Positions 49,388-60,450 of a stretch of 64,000 nt of DNA are shown piece after piece. The position numbers and the translations under genes were made by a program. A model generated the notes under the pieces. The model searched no databases, was not told where the DNA came from, and saw only the letters and a list, made by a program, of their open reading frames with translations. Position 1 is the stretch's first letter. Each line of letters starts with the position of its first letter. This DNA is from Scytalidium lignicola (taxonomy: Eukaryota; Ascomycota; Leotiomycetes), in contig NCSJ02000090.1 in assembly GCA_002812745.2 (NCBI GenBank), positions 62,001 to 126,000 of the forward strand, given 5' to 3'.

Positions 49388-50800
49388 TCAGGCACCTTCA
49401 CTGCCGAACTCATTTGTCCAGTCTTCACTCTTCTTGATATCTTCTTGGGATACTGTCGGTCTGGCACTCTTGACCGCCTTAATAAAGTCCTTTAGCTGTA
49501 GTGGTGGTTCTAATAGCTTTTCTGAGTCCACCTCGGTCCAATTCATTTCAACTGCACCAGAATCTCCAGGAGAACAGGGTGTTACTTTTTCGCCACTGTC
49601 GGTCATGACCTGTTCATTGATTAGTATTAAAAAGTAACGTATAGCATTGCCAGATAAGCCTTGCCTTCTTATAATGGGTTGCGGTTTGGATTAACCGAAC
49701 GGGTTGCATAAGTGCATCTTGTACAGCAATACTGATATCACTACCAGAGTAGCCTTCACTTAATTTCCCTAATGTCCGATAATCTTCCGAAGTAAGCTCA
49801 CATGGAGTAGTTCCGACGGCTATTTCAAACATCTTCGTACGTGCTTGGAAGTCAGGTAGAGAAATATGTACACGTCGTTGGAAACGTCTCCGAATAGCAG
49901 CATCAAGTTGCCATGGGATATTTGTCGCTCCAAGAACTAAAACACCAGTGCTATCTCGTCCCACACCATCCATTTGCACTAGCATTTCGGTCTTGATACG
50001 CCGTGATGCTTCCGACTCTCCTTCACCACGAGGACCACAGAGGGCATCTACTTCATCAATGAAGATAATAGCTGGTTTGTTTTCCCGGGCCATGGCAAAT
50101 AACTGTTTCACCAACCTATTTTGCAGGTCATTAGATATGAAATCATTTCCTGACATTTTAAAACTAACCTTTCACTCTCACCCATCCATTTGCTCACCAA
50201 ATCAGAACTGCTGACACTGAAAAATGTGCTGTTTGCCTCCGTCGCAACAGCTTTAGCTAGGTAACTTTTTCCGGTCCCAGGAGGTCCATAAAGCAAAATA
50301 CCTTTCCAGGGTTTCCGCTTCCCTGTGAAAAGATGTGGAAACTTGATGGGCAAAATGACTGCTTCCTTCAACGCCTCTTTCGCACCCTCAAGACCTGCAA
50401 CATCCTCCCACCGAACATTAGGTTTCTCTTGTAACCGAGCACCCTCAAGCGCGTGTCTCAATTTCTTGCTTTCCGCATCTTCATCCCCGTCCTCTCCACT
50501 TTTCCCTTTCCCTGAGCCTTTTGCAGTACCGTTTGCCCCAACCATCCCGGCCTTTTTCTCTTTACCTTCGGCGTCTTCCAGGTGCTTTTTGACCTTCTCG
50601 GCACGTTCTATATACTCATGTGCCTTTGCTTTGACAACCTCTTTGAATTTCGGATTTTTCTCCCATTTTATTGCCAGTATGAATAGTTCGATGGATTGGC
50701 AGTAAAGTTCATACGCCTTGGTATAGTCGGCATTGGTGTCAGCTTCAATTGCTTTCTTGACCACGTCGATTGCGCGGCCGAGAAAGTCAGTCTTCGACAT
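49388..50800 (-). CDS. VPS4: AAA ATPase Vps4, ESCRT-III disassembly
   Basis: Exons 50169-50800, 49665-50115 and 49388-49609 encode 434 residues. An N-terminal MIT domain ([20 protein letters not shown]...[11 protein letters not shown]) binds ESCRT-III tails. The AAA core has Walker A GPPGTGKS, Walker [11 protein letters not shown], the sensor-1 [10 protein letters not shown], arginine fingers in [10 protein letters not shown], and [10 protein letters not shown]. The end [14 protein letters not shown]...EWT-type ...EFGSEGA is the conserved C-terminal helix. Vps4 pulls ESCRT-III polymers apart on endosomes and at other membranes. The second intron (55 nt) begins GCAAGG, a GC-AG intron with a perfect TACTAAT branch site; using it restores [20 protein letters not shown]. 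The first intron uses GTTAGT. Identification is very strong. Confidence 0.96.
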
Positions 50801-51358
50801 CGCTGCGCTAAAATAGTTGCCAGTTATTTGAGACTATAGGCTCGATATCTAAAGAGAAGAGGTCTCGAGGTAAGGGAAACGACCGGACCTTGAGTGGGAG
50901 TGTCTGAACAAAATGGGTGTATTGATCGTGTAAGCGGACTCTTGTAGCGAATTTTAGGCAAGAGTCAATCCACTATTTAGCGGTATTAGAAGACTCTATT
51001 CCCACGAACAGATTGCCCAATAAAGTGAGAACAAAATTATATTGCTTGTTTGCTGGCAGTTTTGTTATCTTGAAATGATGAGCCGGAGGTCTCTCTAGCC
51101 TGGTCCGAGCGTTGCCCCGCCATTATTGCGCTAAAGGAAACAGACAGGACAGGCATATGCCATTTTGATATTCGACTACAGAAACATTGTTTGGGATATA
51201 CTTCCATCGGAGCTCTATATTTCAAGGTCTATTTAAATAATATAAAGGCCTTGATAACTTTCTATTAGAAGGCTATATATAGTGTCAAGAAAACTATCGA
51301 GTCGCTGACTCTCGCCCATCATTTCCATATTCCAATCTCGTGTGGCGACAAAGTAAAA
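50801..51358. other. Divergent promoter region, VPS4 / prefoldin 6
   Basis: 558 nt; no other gene was recognised. Confidence 0.5.
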
Positions 51359-51950
51359 ATGGCTGATCCACAGCAACGGCTTCAGAATTTGTCTGATGAA
51401 TACACAAAGCTTCAACAAGGTAAATATACGTATAGGCTACACAAAATCCATGCCTAATTACAACATCTTTAGATCTACAGACTTTTGTTCAATCGCGAGA
51501 GAAACTTGAGTCGCAACAACAAGAAAATAAAGGAGTACAAAAGGTTTGGCACATGACCTCGTGCAAAGGAAATATTTAAGGAACTAAGATCTAAGATGAT
51601 TAGGAATTTGCAAATCTGAATGATGACGCCAATATCTACAAATTAGTAGGGCCAGTATTATTAAAGCAAGACAAAGCCGAAGCCGTCATGGCAGTCGATG
51701 GCAGATTAGAGTTTATAGTGAACGAGATGTAAGAGTCTCCTTTTGTGTGATGTATATAGCCGCGCTAACATCTAATCAGAAAGAGAGTAGAGAAACAGAT
51801 TAAGGATGTACAGGAGAAGAGTGATAAGTTGAGGATGGAGGTGAGTTTTCTAATAAATCGAAGGTGTAGCTATTAACGTATGACTAGATCATACAGATAC
51901 AGTCTGAAGGCCAGCCAACACAAAATCCTGCGATAAAGGCTGGAGCATGA
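51359..51950 (+). CDS. YKE2: Prefoldin subunit 6 (Yke2)
   Basis: Five short exons: 51359-51419, 51473-51543, 51604-51728, 51780-51840 and 51888-51950, giving 126 residues. None of these exons is an open frame of its own, so the gene is easily missed. The frame closes exactly across introns of 53, 60, 51 and 47 nt; the second uses a weak GTTTGG donor. The product is a beta-type prefoldin: an N-terminal coiled coil (RLQNLSDEYTKLQQDLQTFV), the central EFANLNDDANIYKLVGPVLL, then LKQDKAEAVMAVDGRLEFIV, and a second helix (EKQIKDVQEKSDKLRMEIIQ). Prefoldin is a cytosolic hexamer that hands nascent tubulin and actin to the CCT chaperonin. The length matches the family. Confidence 0.93.
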
Positions 51951-52666
51951 GTCTTATATTGTAACATATTAGATAGCTTAGGCATTGCATTGCATGGAGT
52001 ACAGTAATGATCAAACCTCCTGAGATTGTTGGTTCCGGAACCGGAGTTCGTTATTATTAATGATGCTCATTATATGACTTGTCATTACATTCCTAACATG
52101 AGTTCCTTTTCCTTCACAAGCTCAACTCCTCCTATAAACACAACTCCCACAAAAAGAGCCCGTACCTGCAGGCATGCAAAGTCCGTTATGGACTACTGCA
52201 AGAGACTGGTTCTTTTCAAAGCTCATCACAATAGAGACCATACGCTGTGATACTCATGCCATATTGAACGCCTTAATCGACGCTCCCCCAGCACCAAGAC
52301 ATTCTCCAAGTAGCCCTGCCATTTATCTCCTTGAGCCCATGGTGATGAACCCATACTGATGAGGGAAACTGGGCTAATTGAGGTGCCCATAAGCAAATTC
52401 CTCTGTTTAGAATCAACAAGTCAAAATTTTGAATATCCAGTCTATGATCGAACATCTCTAGGATCTTCTGATCATAGAGTAACTGCCGGATTGCACTAAG
52501 TTAATTGAGACTAAGAATTATCCAATGGCAGAGGATTTTATGGTACGGTTATGGTTATAAAATGGTAGATTATGACGGATGAGCATATTTCATCAAAAAC
52601 CATTAATAGACTCCTTATGTTTCTTGTGAGTCTTTTCTGGCTTCCCTATATACTATTAGCAGTGTG
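51951..52666. other. Convergent 3' region of prefoldin 6 and RPA34
   Basis: 716 nt, no gene seen, one TACAGTA at 52000. Confidence 0.6.
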
Positions 52667-54288
52667 CTAGAGTAGAATAGGTTTGAACATGCCGCTTTTT
52701 GCTTTACCGCTGTCTATATCGATATTCTTCCTCTTTGACGGCTTTACTGCTTGTTGCTTCGGGTCTTGAGAAGCAGTTTGTGAACTTGATACCTGACTAG
52801 AGGTTTGAGATTCTGGTTTGATTGATTTAAAGGCAGAAGTGGATGGCGGTAGAATGGGCGTTTTCGTTTTATGAGAGGTGCTTTGCAAATTGGAGTGCTT
52901 CTCACTGGGAGATTTGGATTGCAGCTTGTCAGGCTGAGATATATTCATAAACTTTGGAGGGAGTATTGGTTTCGGCCGATTTGGGAGAATCTCAGTCATT
53001 TCGACATCAGAATTTGAATCTTCTTCGTTAGAACTTTCGGACGATAGACTAGTGTTAGGTTGGATCTTGGAAGTCGAAGGAGACTGGTTTGGGATGTCTC
53101 TCATTTCTTCGTCCGACTCGCTTTCTGCCGAACTCGATTCTGCTAATGAAGAATCTACGCCTAGAGTCCCAGGGTTGCCTGAGCCAAAGCCAATCGGTAG
53201 AAACCGCATTTTAAGCCCTTTCGGCTGTTGTCGAACAGGTTTGGGGGTAGGAATAGTTGCCCTCGGGTTTTTATGTGAGGAGCTGGAGTTTTGCAACACA
53301 GGTAGTTCAACCATCTGCTGCAGTCGTAGTATTTTGTCTACTGTCCTACCACCTTAAAGCTGTCAGAAAGGCGGGCCAAACTTAAAGTGTTTAGATATAC
53401 CTGTCTTATAACTACTAGATCCCTTTGGTGTAATGACTTTTGTAGACTTGCTATTCTCCCTTTTATCTTCGACAAATCCGTACTTATCACCATTGAAGGA
53501 TAATATAGCTTTGCTCTTGTTTATATCTTGTAGGGATATTTGTTTTAGAGTTTCGAGCGGGACGGAAGCTGGTGCCACAATATGCCAGATTTGCTTTCCT
53601 TCTAATGTCGATGTCTTGAACAATTCAGAAGTTCTAGTAATTTCGTTTTCCCCCACAGTTACAGGATTAAATCCAGAAGGTGGAGTATATAGAGGCGGTT
53701 CTTGCAATGAAGCAGGTTTTCTAGTTAACCTCCAAGTCAATATTTGGTCCTGAGTACACAATAATTGTGGGGTAGCTGAATAACTGACTTATGATCTTGT
53801 TTAGATGTCTGTTTTCCTGGAGCCGTGATGTTTGTTTCCTGATCTTCATCTTCATCATCTCCTTCGCCTTCCTCGCCACTACTTTCAGCCTCGCTTGCGT
53901 TCTGGTCATCTTGTTCACTATCATCCTCATCTTCCCCTTCGCTACTCTCCTCGCTGCTACTCTCATTTGAAGAGTTTTCACTTGCGTCTTTTAGTTTCGT
54001 AGTGTAGGTGGACGTGCCCTTTTTTCCATTAACGGTTCGCTGAGGTGAGTTTGCTTTGGCAGCTTTGGAGGTGGCACTCTTGCCATTGGGATTTGAAAGA
54101 GCTATTCTGGTATTCGCGGGGGAATTCTCATCATCACTGCTAGGCTCCGTGCTATCAGAGGAACTCTCCTCGTCACTGTTGGTTACAAGCTCATTACTCT
54201 TGAAAGTTGGCGTTGGCTGCACCGGGAGTTTTGGTGCAACAGATTTCTTCTTCTGAGTCCCAATGGCTACTGATTTAGAAGGTGCCAT
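52667..54288 (-). CDS. RPA34: RNA polymerase I subunit A34.5 (Rpa34)
   Basis: Exons 53789-54288, 53401-53729 and 52667-53340 encode 500 residues. The first 165 residues are serine/acid-rich (SDEESSSDSTEPSSDDENSP). The conserved block lies around residues 180-260: PPSGFNPVTVGENEITRTSE, LFKTSTLEGKQIWHIVAPAS, VPLETLKQISLQ and SFNGDKYGFVEDK. GKQIWHIVAPASVP is the hallmark of the A34.5 family. The second intron (60 nt) restores SSYKTVDKILRLQQMVELPV. A34.5 pairs with A49 on Pol I and promotes rRNA elongation and initiation. The first intron is best read as GTCAGT...TTGGAG (59 nt); a 35-nt alternative is too short. The gene is head-to-head with GRC3, 245 nt apart. Confidence 0.88.
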
Positions 54289-54533
54289 TTTTAATTGCTT
54301 ATTTAAACCTTTAAAACCAAAGATTGCCGAACTGAGGCGTTGTAGTGCTACGCCGTCAAACAGCGTGTGGTTTTATTGTCGAAGACATTTGCGAACTGCT
54401 CAAGAACTTTTTTTTGACCAGCCTCGGGCAAACTTCGCCAAACTCTCCCCGAGAAAACTAGCACTTTTCAGCCTTGTCTACTGAATAGCAAAGCTCTTAA
54501 CCTGATTCTAATATTATATTAATAACTTTCATA
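54289..54533. promoter_or_regulatory. Bidirectional promoter RPA34/GRC3
   Basis: A 245-nt interval between two start codons facing outward, with an AT-rich left end and a poly-T run near 54408-54415. A GGCGT...ACGCC inverted pair occurs at about 54332-54350. No known factor site was identified. Confidence 0.6.
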
Positions 54534-56986
54534 ATGAATTCTAGTAAAAGGAGGAAATTGAGTGCTCAATCAGATCAGCCTCGTAAGTATCATCTAATAT
54601 ACCGCTGTAAACAAAAGCAACATACTTACAATTTCTAGAATTAAGTGCTTTTGCTACTAGAAGAGCTCGACAGGCACTACAAAATGAACCAAAAAATGCA
54701 GTACATTCAAGCCAGCAAACTCCCATGAATGGTGCCATCTCTGTGAATAGCGTAAACACTGTAGATGAATCAGGAGTCAACCCTGAATCAAGTCACGAGC
54801 TAGTGTCGACCGCCAACGTGTCTAATCTCCAAGAGACAAATGCTGTATCTATCAAATCATTAGATTCTGAAGAGGAGGATCAACATTTGATGTACGATGC
54901 GAGATTTAGTATATTTAAGTAGCTACTGAACATCATAACTAATTGGTATTAGAATAGAATCACGTGCTGGATCCTCTGCGGCAACTTCAGAGAAAGCCCC
55001 GATCCCATTCAGCACATACATCCCGAATAAAAAGAATCTTAAAGATCTCCGAAACGGGGATCTGTTACTGCGGATTGCACCCGGAGAGGTAAACATCTTT
55101 TTCCATATGTGGGAGTCTCACTGACCTGTGGTAGCGATTAGTTATACTTGGAACATATGAGATATCTGTGCGGAGTGGCCAAATCTCACTCCTGAGTTCA
55201 AGCCTCCAGGCTAGCAAAGCCAGGTTTCGAGTTGACGCTCTATCTTCACAAGCGCTCCCCGTAATAAGATGTCCTCAATCTGATATTAATGCGGCAGAGA
55301 TCTGCATCTATCAATGCCATGCTGGGCTCGAACTTCTGGCATCTCTCTCCCCTCGGTTCGGAGGACTTTGGAACTCTAGTTCGGGACCCTTGGCCTCTAG
55401 ATACAGCTCCCTGCTTCACCATGACCACAGGAATAGTTCATTTCAAATTGTATAGCAACTACCGAATTCTATTGGATTACTAGCTGACAGATAGACAGCT
55501 CTTCTCACCCTTCGATGGACTTAAGAGAGTTAATATACGGCCTCTAATCTCTCCTCCAGAATGGAATGAAGCCTTGGCAAAAGTGGCTGTACTGAATGGA
55601 GGAAAAGCCCCTATTGTAATGATTTGCGGGCCAAAATCATCTGGAAAATCTACTTTTGCTAAGTTATTAACCAACAAACTCTGGTCACCGCCAACAAACA
55701 CTTCTAAAGGTACATCCGAGGTTCGAAATCATCCAGGTGTAGCTTTACTAGATCTGGATCCCGGGCAACCAGAGTATTCGCCCCCGGGACAATTATCACT
55801 TATCCACGTTCAAGAACCGAACTACGGCCCACCCTACTCGCATCCAATACCTGCTGGTAAAAATCAACTTATAAAATCACATACAATAGGTGCATTATCA
55901 CCTTCTTTAGATCCCAGTCTGTATATGGATTGCGTATTGGATCTGTTCACCCACTACCGAAGTTTACTTTCCCGTATTCCGGGCTGCCCACTTATTATTA
56001 ATACCCCCGGTTGGGTTCTTGGTACAGGGTTGGAGATTCTAGTCGATATAATATCGAAATTGCAGCCCTCGAGTGTCATTTATATGTCACAAGAAGGCCC
56101 CGAGGAAGTTGTCGACAGTCTTCGAGAGGCCGCCATGGAAACACCATTCATTACGCTACCATCCCAAACAAGTGGATACGTGGGAAGAACAGCTGCTCAT
56201 CTCCGATCAATGCAGTATATGTCATACTTTCATCTAAATGTCACCAACAAGAAATTAAACTGGAGTGGCCAGCCTTTGACCTCCGTGAGGCCTTGGGAAA
56301 TTAGATATTCAGGAAATACCCCGGGTATTCTTGGTATCATGTGTTATGGAGAACAACCTGCGGCCGAAATGCTCAGCGAGTCGATTAATGGTTGCATAGT
56401 TGCAGTAGTTATATTAGACAGCATGGCTGCGATACGAGGTTTTGATATGAAAGATCCGGATCCCGACTTGCCATCTGAAGATGAGATCTCTTTCATCATT
56501 GAAACACCCAACGAACACTTACCGTATTTTAATCCAGCATATATGTCCTCTCTTAACCCAAGGTATTCTCAGACGGTAGGACTCGCTCTTATTCGTGGCA
56601 TTGATATTAAGCGCCATCGGCTTCAAATTCTCACACCAATATCGATAAACATAATTGAGGAAGCACAAGAAACTGGAAAGCCTATTGTGCTTGTTAGTGG
56701 CAAATTCGATACCCCTGGCTGGGCTTATACGGAAGATCTAATCCAAAAGTCAAACCTCGCAAAGGCTTCTCAAGAGCAGGATGATTTTACTACTAGAATT
56801 GATATGAAAGACGAGGAAGAAGATATGTTGAATGACGAGCTAGAAGGAAATGAACAGGATTCGCTAGAGTTAGACGCTCCATTTCTTGAGGCTCCATGGA
56901 TCGAGAAACTTGAAGGCTCCCAAGGTCGAGGGCTGGGGGCCCGAGTCTGGAGAGTGAGAAGAGACCTTGGAAAAACTGGTACTTGA
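54534..56986 (+). CDS. GRC3: Polynucleotide 5'-kinase Grc3
   Basis: Exons 54534-54582, 54639-54908, 54958-55088, 55135-55449 and 55499-56986 encode 750 residues. The kinase domain is Clp1/Grc3-type: RIAPGERLVILGTYEISVRS, Walker A CGPKSSGKSTFAK near residue 297, VALLDLDPGQPEYSPPGQLS, LIINTPGWVLGTGLEIL and YMSYFHLN. Grc3 phosphorylates 5'-OH RNA ends during ITS2 removal with Las1 and is linked to Pol I termination in yeast. The end (RGLGARVWRVRRDLGKTGT) resembles other fungal Grc3 proteins. The second intron (49 nt, GTATAT...GAATAG) is the least certain; a 34-nt version would give a few different residues but is below the usual size. It shares a 245-nt promoter with RPA34. Confidence 0.9.
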
Positions 56987-57354
56987 GGTTAGTAAGACGC
57001 TTTGTCCTAAAAACAGATGACTGTTTCTAGACCCGGAAGAGATATGCGCAAATGTAGAAATATGGGTTTGGATGCGAGGAAGATTGTTTAGTCTGATCAA
57101 GGTATTTTTATGGAACATGAAAGTTTTGGGAAATTTCATGGTTCCCACGGATTATATTCTAGTAATTCAAAACCATGATCGGAGTTTAGAAAACAAACGA
57201 TCGATGCAAACCCAGTGCTAGTTGCCTCTGTTGAACATTGAAATTTATGGTGGCGGTTCCCTCCGAGTGTATTACTCGTCTGAAACCATCAGATTCCTAC
57301 CTCGCTGTTGCCTCGCGCCATCTACCGTGCTAAAACAAAATCAAGACGTGTAAA
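56987..57354. other. Convergent 3' region of GRC3 and SEC14
   Basis: 368 nt with no gene recognised. Confidence 0.6.
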
Positions 57355-58553
57355 TCATGAAAGTGCAGGTGCTTGTTTTATTTCGTCTTCTCCCTCAACA
57401 TCTTTTACAGGCACGCCAAAGGCGCCAGCTCCTCCCGCATCAGGAATCGTGCCTGGATTGGTGTTCTCGTTGTCAATTGCATTATTAGCACCTCCCTGTT
57501 GCCATTTTGGTGGCTTTGCCCATTGCGGGTCGTGCCATGGACCGTCATCGCTCAAAGCACATCCACCAGGACAATCGCACGAGCCGCCGAAGATCTTGGG
57601 CAGGTTCTCCGCTGGGACCTGGCCTAGAAGCTCCTGCTGATAATTGGAGCCAAGGACATGTATCTTTTCCACGGTGATAGGATCCAGCCAACCCTTCACA
57701 ACGTTGAACACGGTTGAGAACCCCCATGGTGCATTGATCAAGTATAGACGACCTAGTCGTTCAGGGTAGTAGTTTTGAGAGATAGCAGATGCCTGCTTTA
57801 CATAACCATAGACTGAGGGCACTTTGGAGAGACCCACACCCTTCAAGTCCATGATCGTGCAGCAGGTCTCGAGCAAGTAGCCAGCTTTTCGTGAGCAGGC
57901 AGGCAGTCTTGGATCGGCAAGCTTTTCATATTCCACAGCAAGATTTTGCAGCATTCGATCAGCAGTAGTGATCTTGTACATAGCATTTAAGTCAATTTTG
58001 CCAAGTTGCTCGATATAGACAGGTCGACCATCCTAGGAACAGGTTAGTCTATGCCACACCTTCAGGGGGCGGCTGTGCCGAGCTACCTTATCAGTTTTGT
58101 GGTAATACTGAGGATAGAATTCGAACACCTGTGCTTTCTCCTCGTATTTGAAGTCTCGAACTAGGTCATCCAGACCGAAATCCTGCCTCCACTTTTCGCA
58201 ATCCACAAACCTATTATTATCAATATGAATATAAAGGATGAATGGAACAGGGACAATACATCTTCTGGGCAAGTGTAACATCGAACTTTCTTGCTCGCAA
58301 AAATCGAAGCTATTGGCGCGTATTAATATGGCTGTCTCAACGTAGAATAATCTGACGGACGTACAAGAGTCAAAGTATCCAATCGCTCCTTGTAGCCAGC
58401 TTGTTCCAACAGCGAACGGAGCTGGTAGACCTGTGCATCTTGCTGTGGGGTAGTGTAGCCAGGATGTCCGCTGTGACTAGTAGGAGAAACGGTGGGATAG
58501 TCATAGTTGTCGTACTTAGGGTCCAGCTTGAACTCTGGAGTTTCGGAGGCCAT
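57355..58553 (-). CDS. SEC14: Phosphatidylinositol/phosphatidylcholine transfer protein Sec14
   Basis: Exons 58365-58553, 58260-58309, 58087-58210 and 57355-58032 encode 346 residues; introns are 55, 49 and 54 nt. CRAL-TRIO N-terminal part: [20 protein letters not shown] and [20 protein letters not shown]. The lipid-binding CRAL-TRIO fold follows: [60 protein letters not shown] and [14 protein letters not shown]. This is the yeast Sec14 type, which exchanges PI and PC to maintain Golgi phosphoinositide signalling and secretion. The C-terminal 50 residues are disordered. It adds a third lipid-related gene to the window, after CWH43 and AUR1. Confidence 0.95.
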
Positions 58554-58989
58554 GGTTGCAAAATTGCGAGTGATAATGAGCTTGGAGAGGAATGTTCAGA
58601 AAGTCAGAAAGGAGTCGGTCAATAATTGCAATCGTGAACCCTTGCTAGAGCCATGACGATTGTGGGTTGCTGGCAGCCATACATTTTGACACATTTAAGC
58701 GAAGACCCCCGGTGTGGCTCGTGTGGTGGCTATGACGACGAGGGGCAAAAGGCCTGGGAAAGTGCAAGAAAAATACATGGAGGATCAACATTGGTTCTGC
58801 GCGCAGGCGAGTCTACACAGGGACGAGAATATTATGTGCGATACTACGGTACCTGTGGCAGCTGTGGGAAGGAGGTGGCTTTCACTTCGGCGGTCAACGA
58901 CAATCGATGCATCACTTCATGAAGTAGTAGTAACTAGTACTGGCGGTCCTGGCCTGTTGAGATTTGCAGGTATATTTTATATTGCATCT
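58554..58989. other. SEC14 upstream region and prefoldin 3 3' flank
   Basis: 436 nt. It carries an 89-codon plus-strand frame (58653-58922) with CGSCGGYD and CGSCGKE; this may be chance (see findings). No other gene was seen. Confidence 0.5.
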
Positions 58990-59808
58990 TTAGCCGTTTG
59001 GCGTGCCGCCTTTCTCTCCTTCCTCGTGCTCTCCCTGCTCTATCTTCTCTTTCCTCTTCATCGTCACGTCCCAGTTATAGACTCGTGCAGTAGCTACTTC
59101 CATCGTCTGTAAATGTTAGTTGTTAGATCTCGTGGGGTGTAGGGTAGAGCGCTTCTCGGTAACTAACTGTGATTTGTTCTCTTAGAAAGTCAAGATCTTC
59201 CTCGCAGTTCGTCAGGTTTTGTTTCGCAGCTGCTAGTTTCGAGGACAGAAGCTCCTCGGCTTCATCAATAGGATATGATAACATAACGTTCGCCTAGTCT
59301 CTATATTAGTACAACGCCTGCGGGAATCTAAATCTAGTACGCAAGCATACCCCTAGCCATAAATATACCTCCTCTGTAGGCGGTACATGTGCCTTGGCAT
59401 AAAGTGTATCGTTAAGCTCGAACGTTGCTTCTATTGGATCTGATCTAGACTGGCCAGAAAGTCAGTAACCAGCCTACACGATAGCTCCAGAGGCCCTCGA
59501 ACCTTTCTTGTTTTTAAAAATCGCACTGTATCTAGAGTTTTCTGAATATCAGGCATTTTATCCTTTAGACCCGCAGCTCGTCGTTGTTGATTAACCTCCA
59601 TGAACTGATATTTCCTGGCCACGTGAGCCTATGTGCTGTGCGCGCAACTATGTGAAACATACGATATCATCTCCTGAAAGCTTTTCAGAGTGGTCTCTAC
59701 ATCTGCGCGGGAGGAGACATAGTCTTCGACTTTGTCAACGAAAGGGGCGTATGGTATTCCCCGAGGATTGGTAGGAGCCATATCCTTCCTACTCAACTTA
59801 TTAGCCAT
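58990..59808 (-). CDS. PAC10: Prefoldin subunit 3 (Pac10)
   Basis: Five exons: 59663-59808, 59503-59614, 59351-59449, 59168-59293 and 58990-59106, summing to 199 residues. Introns are 48, 53, 57 and 61 nt. The sequence is an alpha-type prefoldin: NPRGIPYAPFVDKVEDYVSS, TTLKSFQEMISKYQFMEVNQ, MPDIQKTLDTVRFLKTRK, PIEATFELNDTLYAKAHVPP, TEEVYLWLGANVMLSYPIDE, then a second coiled coil (KLAAAKQNLTNCEEDLDFLR) and a charged C-terminus. It belongs to the cytosolic prefoldin hexamer with subunit 6, whose gene lies 7 kb to the left. The second intron needs the CCAG acceptor rather than CTAG to give TRKSRSDPIEATFE. This is firmly identified although no exon exceeds 150 nt. Confidence 0.93.
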
Positions 59809-60450
59809 GCAACTATTGCTAGTCAGAAAGAGAGATCTTATGCTTCACTTACTTATCTCCTTTGCTGTCCATATTTACAGCNAAAGAACTACCATAGAAT
59901 GGCAGTTAGTGGTTGTAGGATCATTGATAGAATTAGAAAAACTGTATGGAGCTCTTGTGGGGTATCTCTAGCGATCGCTTGCTCATATTCCTTACACACA
60001 CCCCTCCTCCCTAAACCCTCGATACACTATGTTGGGTTCCTTTGAAATTCAGCTGGCTGCTTTGATAATTCAAACAGTTTATATCTGTGTCTAGTCATTT
60101 GTTATATGGTAAACCTTAAATATTCGGCATGAGTTTGGGTCTGGTTCAAACAATCATGGGAAACTCAAATACGAGACAGTTCTCATGTCTCCCAGTCCTA
60201 AAGCTTGCAGCCTTGAAATATGAACATGCCGGTGTATCAACCATAATTCCTATTAACACAAGATAAACAAGCTGTTATTATCAATTAATTCGTATCTCGT
60301 ATCTAGGAACCCTATATTTTCCTATGCTACTCAAACTTTAGCTCCTTAAACTCCATTTCTGGGCTACCAACGTCCCACCACCGTTCCAAACAATGCACTA
60401 AAACGCCTATATAATTCATAATTCAATGCCAAATTATCAGATGAAAGTCG
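59809..60450. other. Intergenic region upstream of prefoldin 3
   Basis: 642 nt with an N at 59882. No gene recognised; it holds the prefoldin 3 promoter and Mis14 3' flank. Confidence 0.55.

Noticed and set aside
53732..53788. 35-nt intron (GTTATT...CTCAG) for RPA34 intron 1
   Set aside because: Shorter than the other introns here; the 59-nt GTCAGT...GGAG version is in frame and has a usable branch site.
54919..54952. 34-nt intron for GRC3 intron 2
   Set aside because: Too short; a 49-nt alternative with a CTAAT branch site also preserves the frame.
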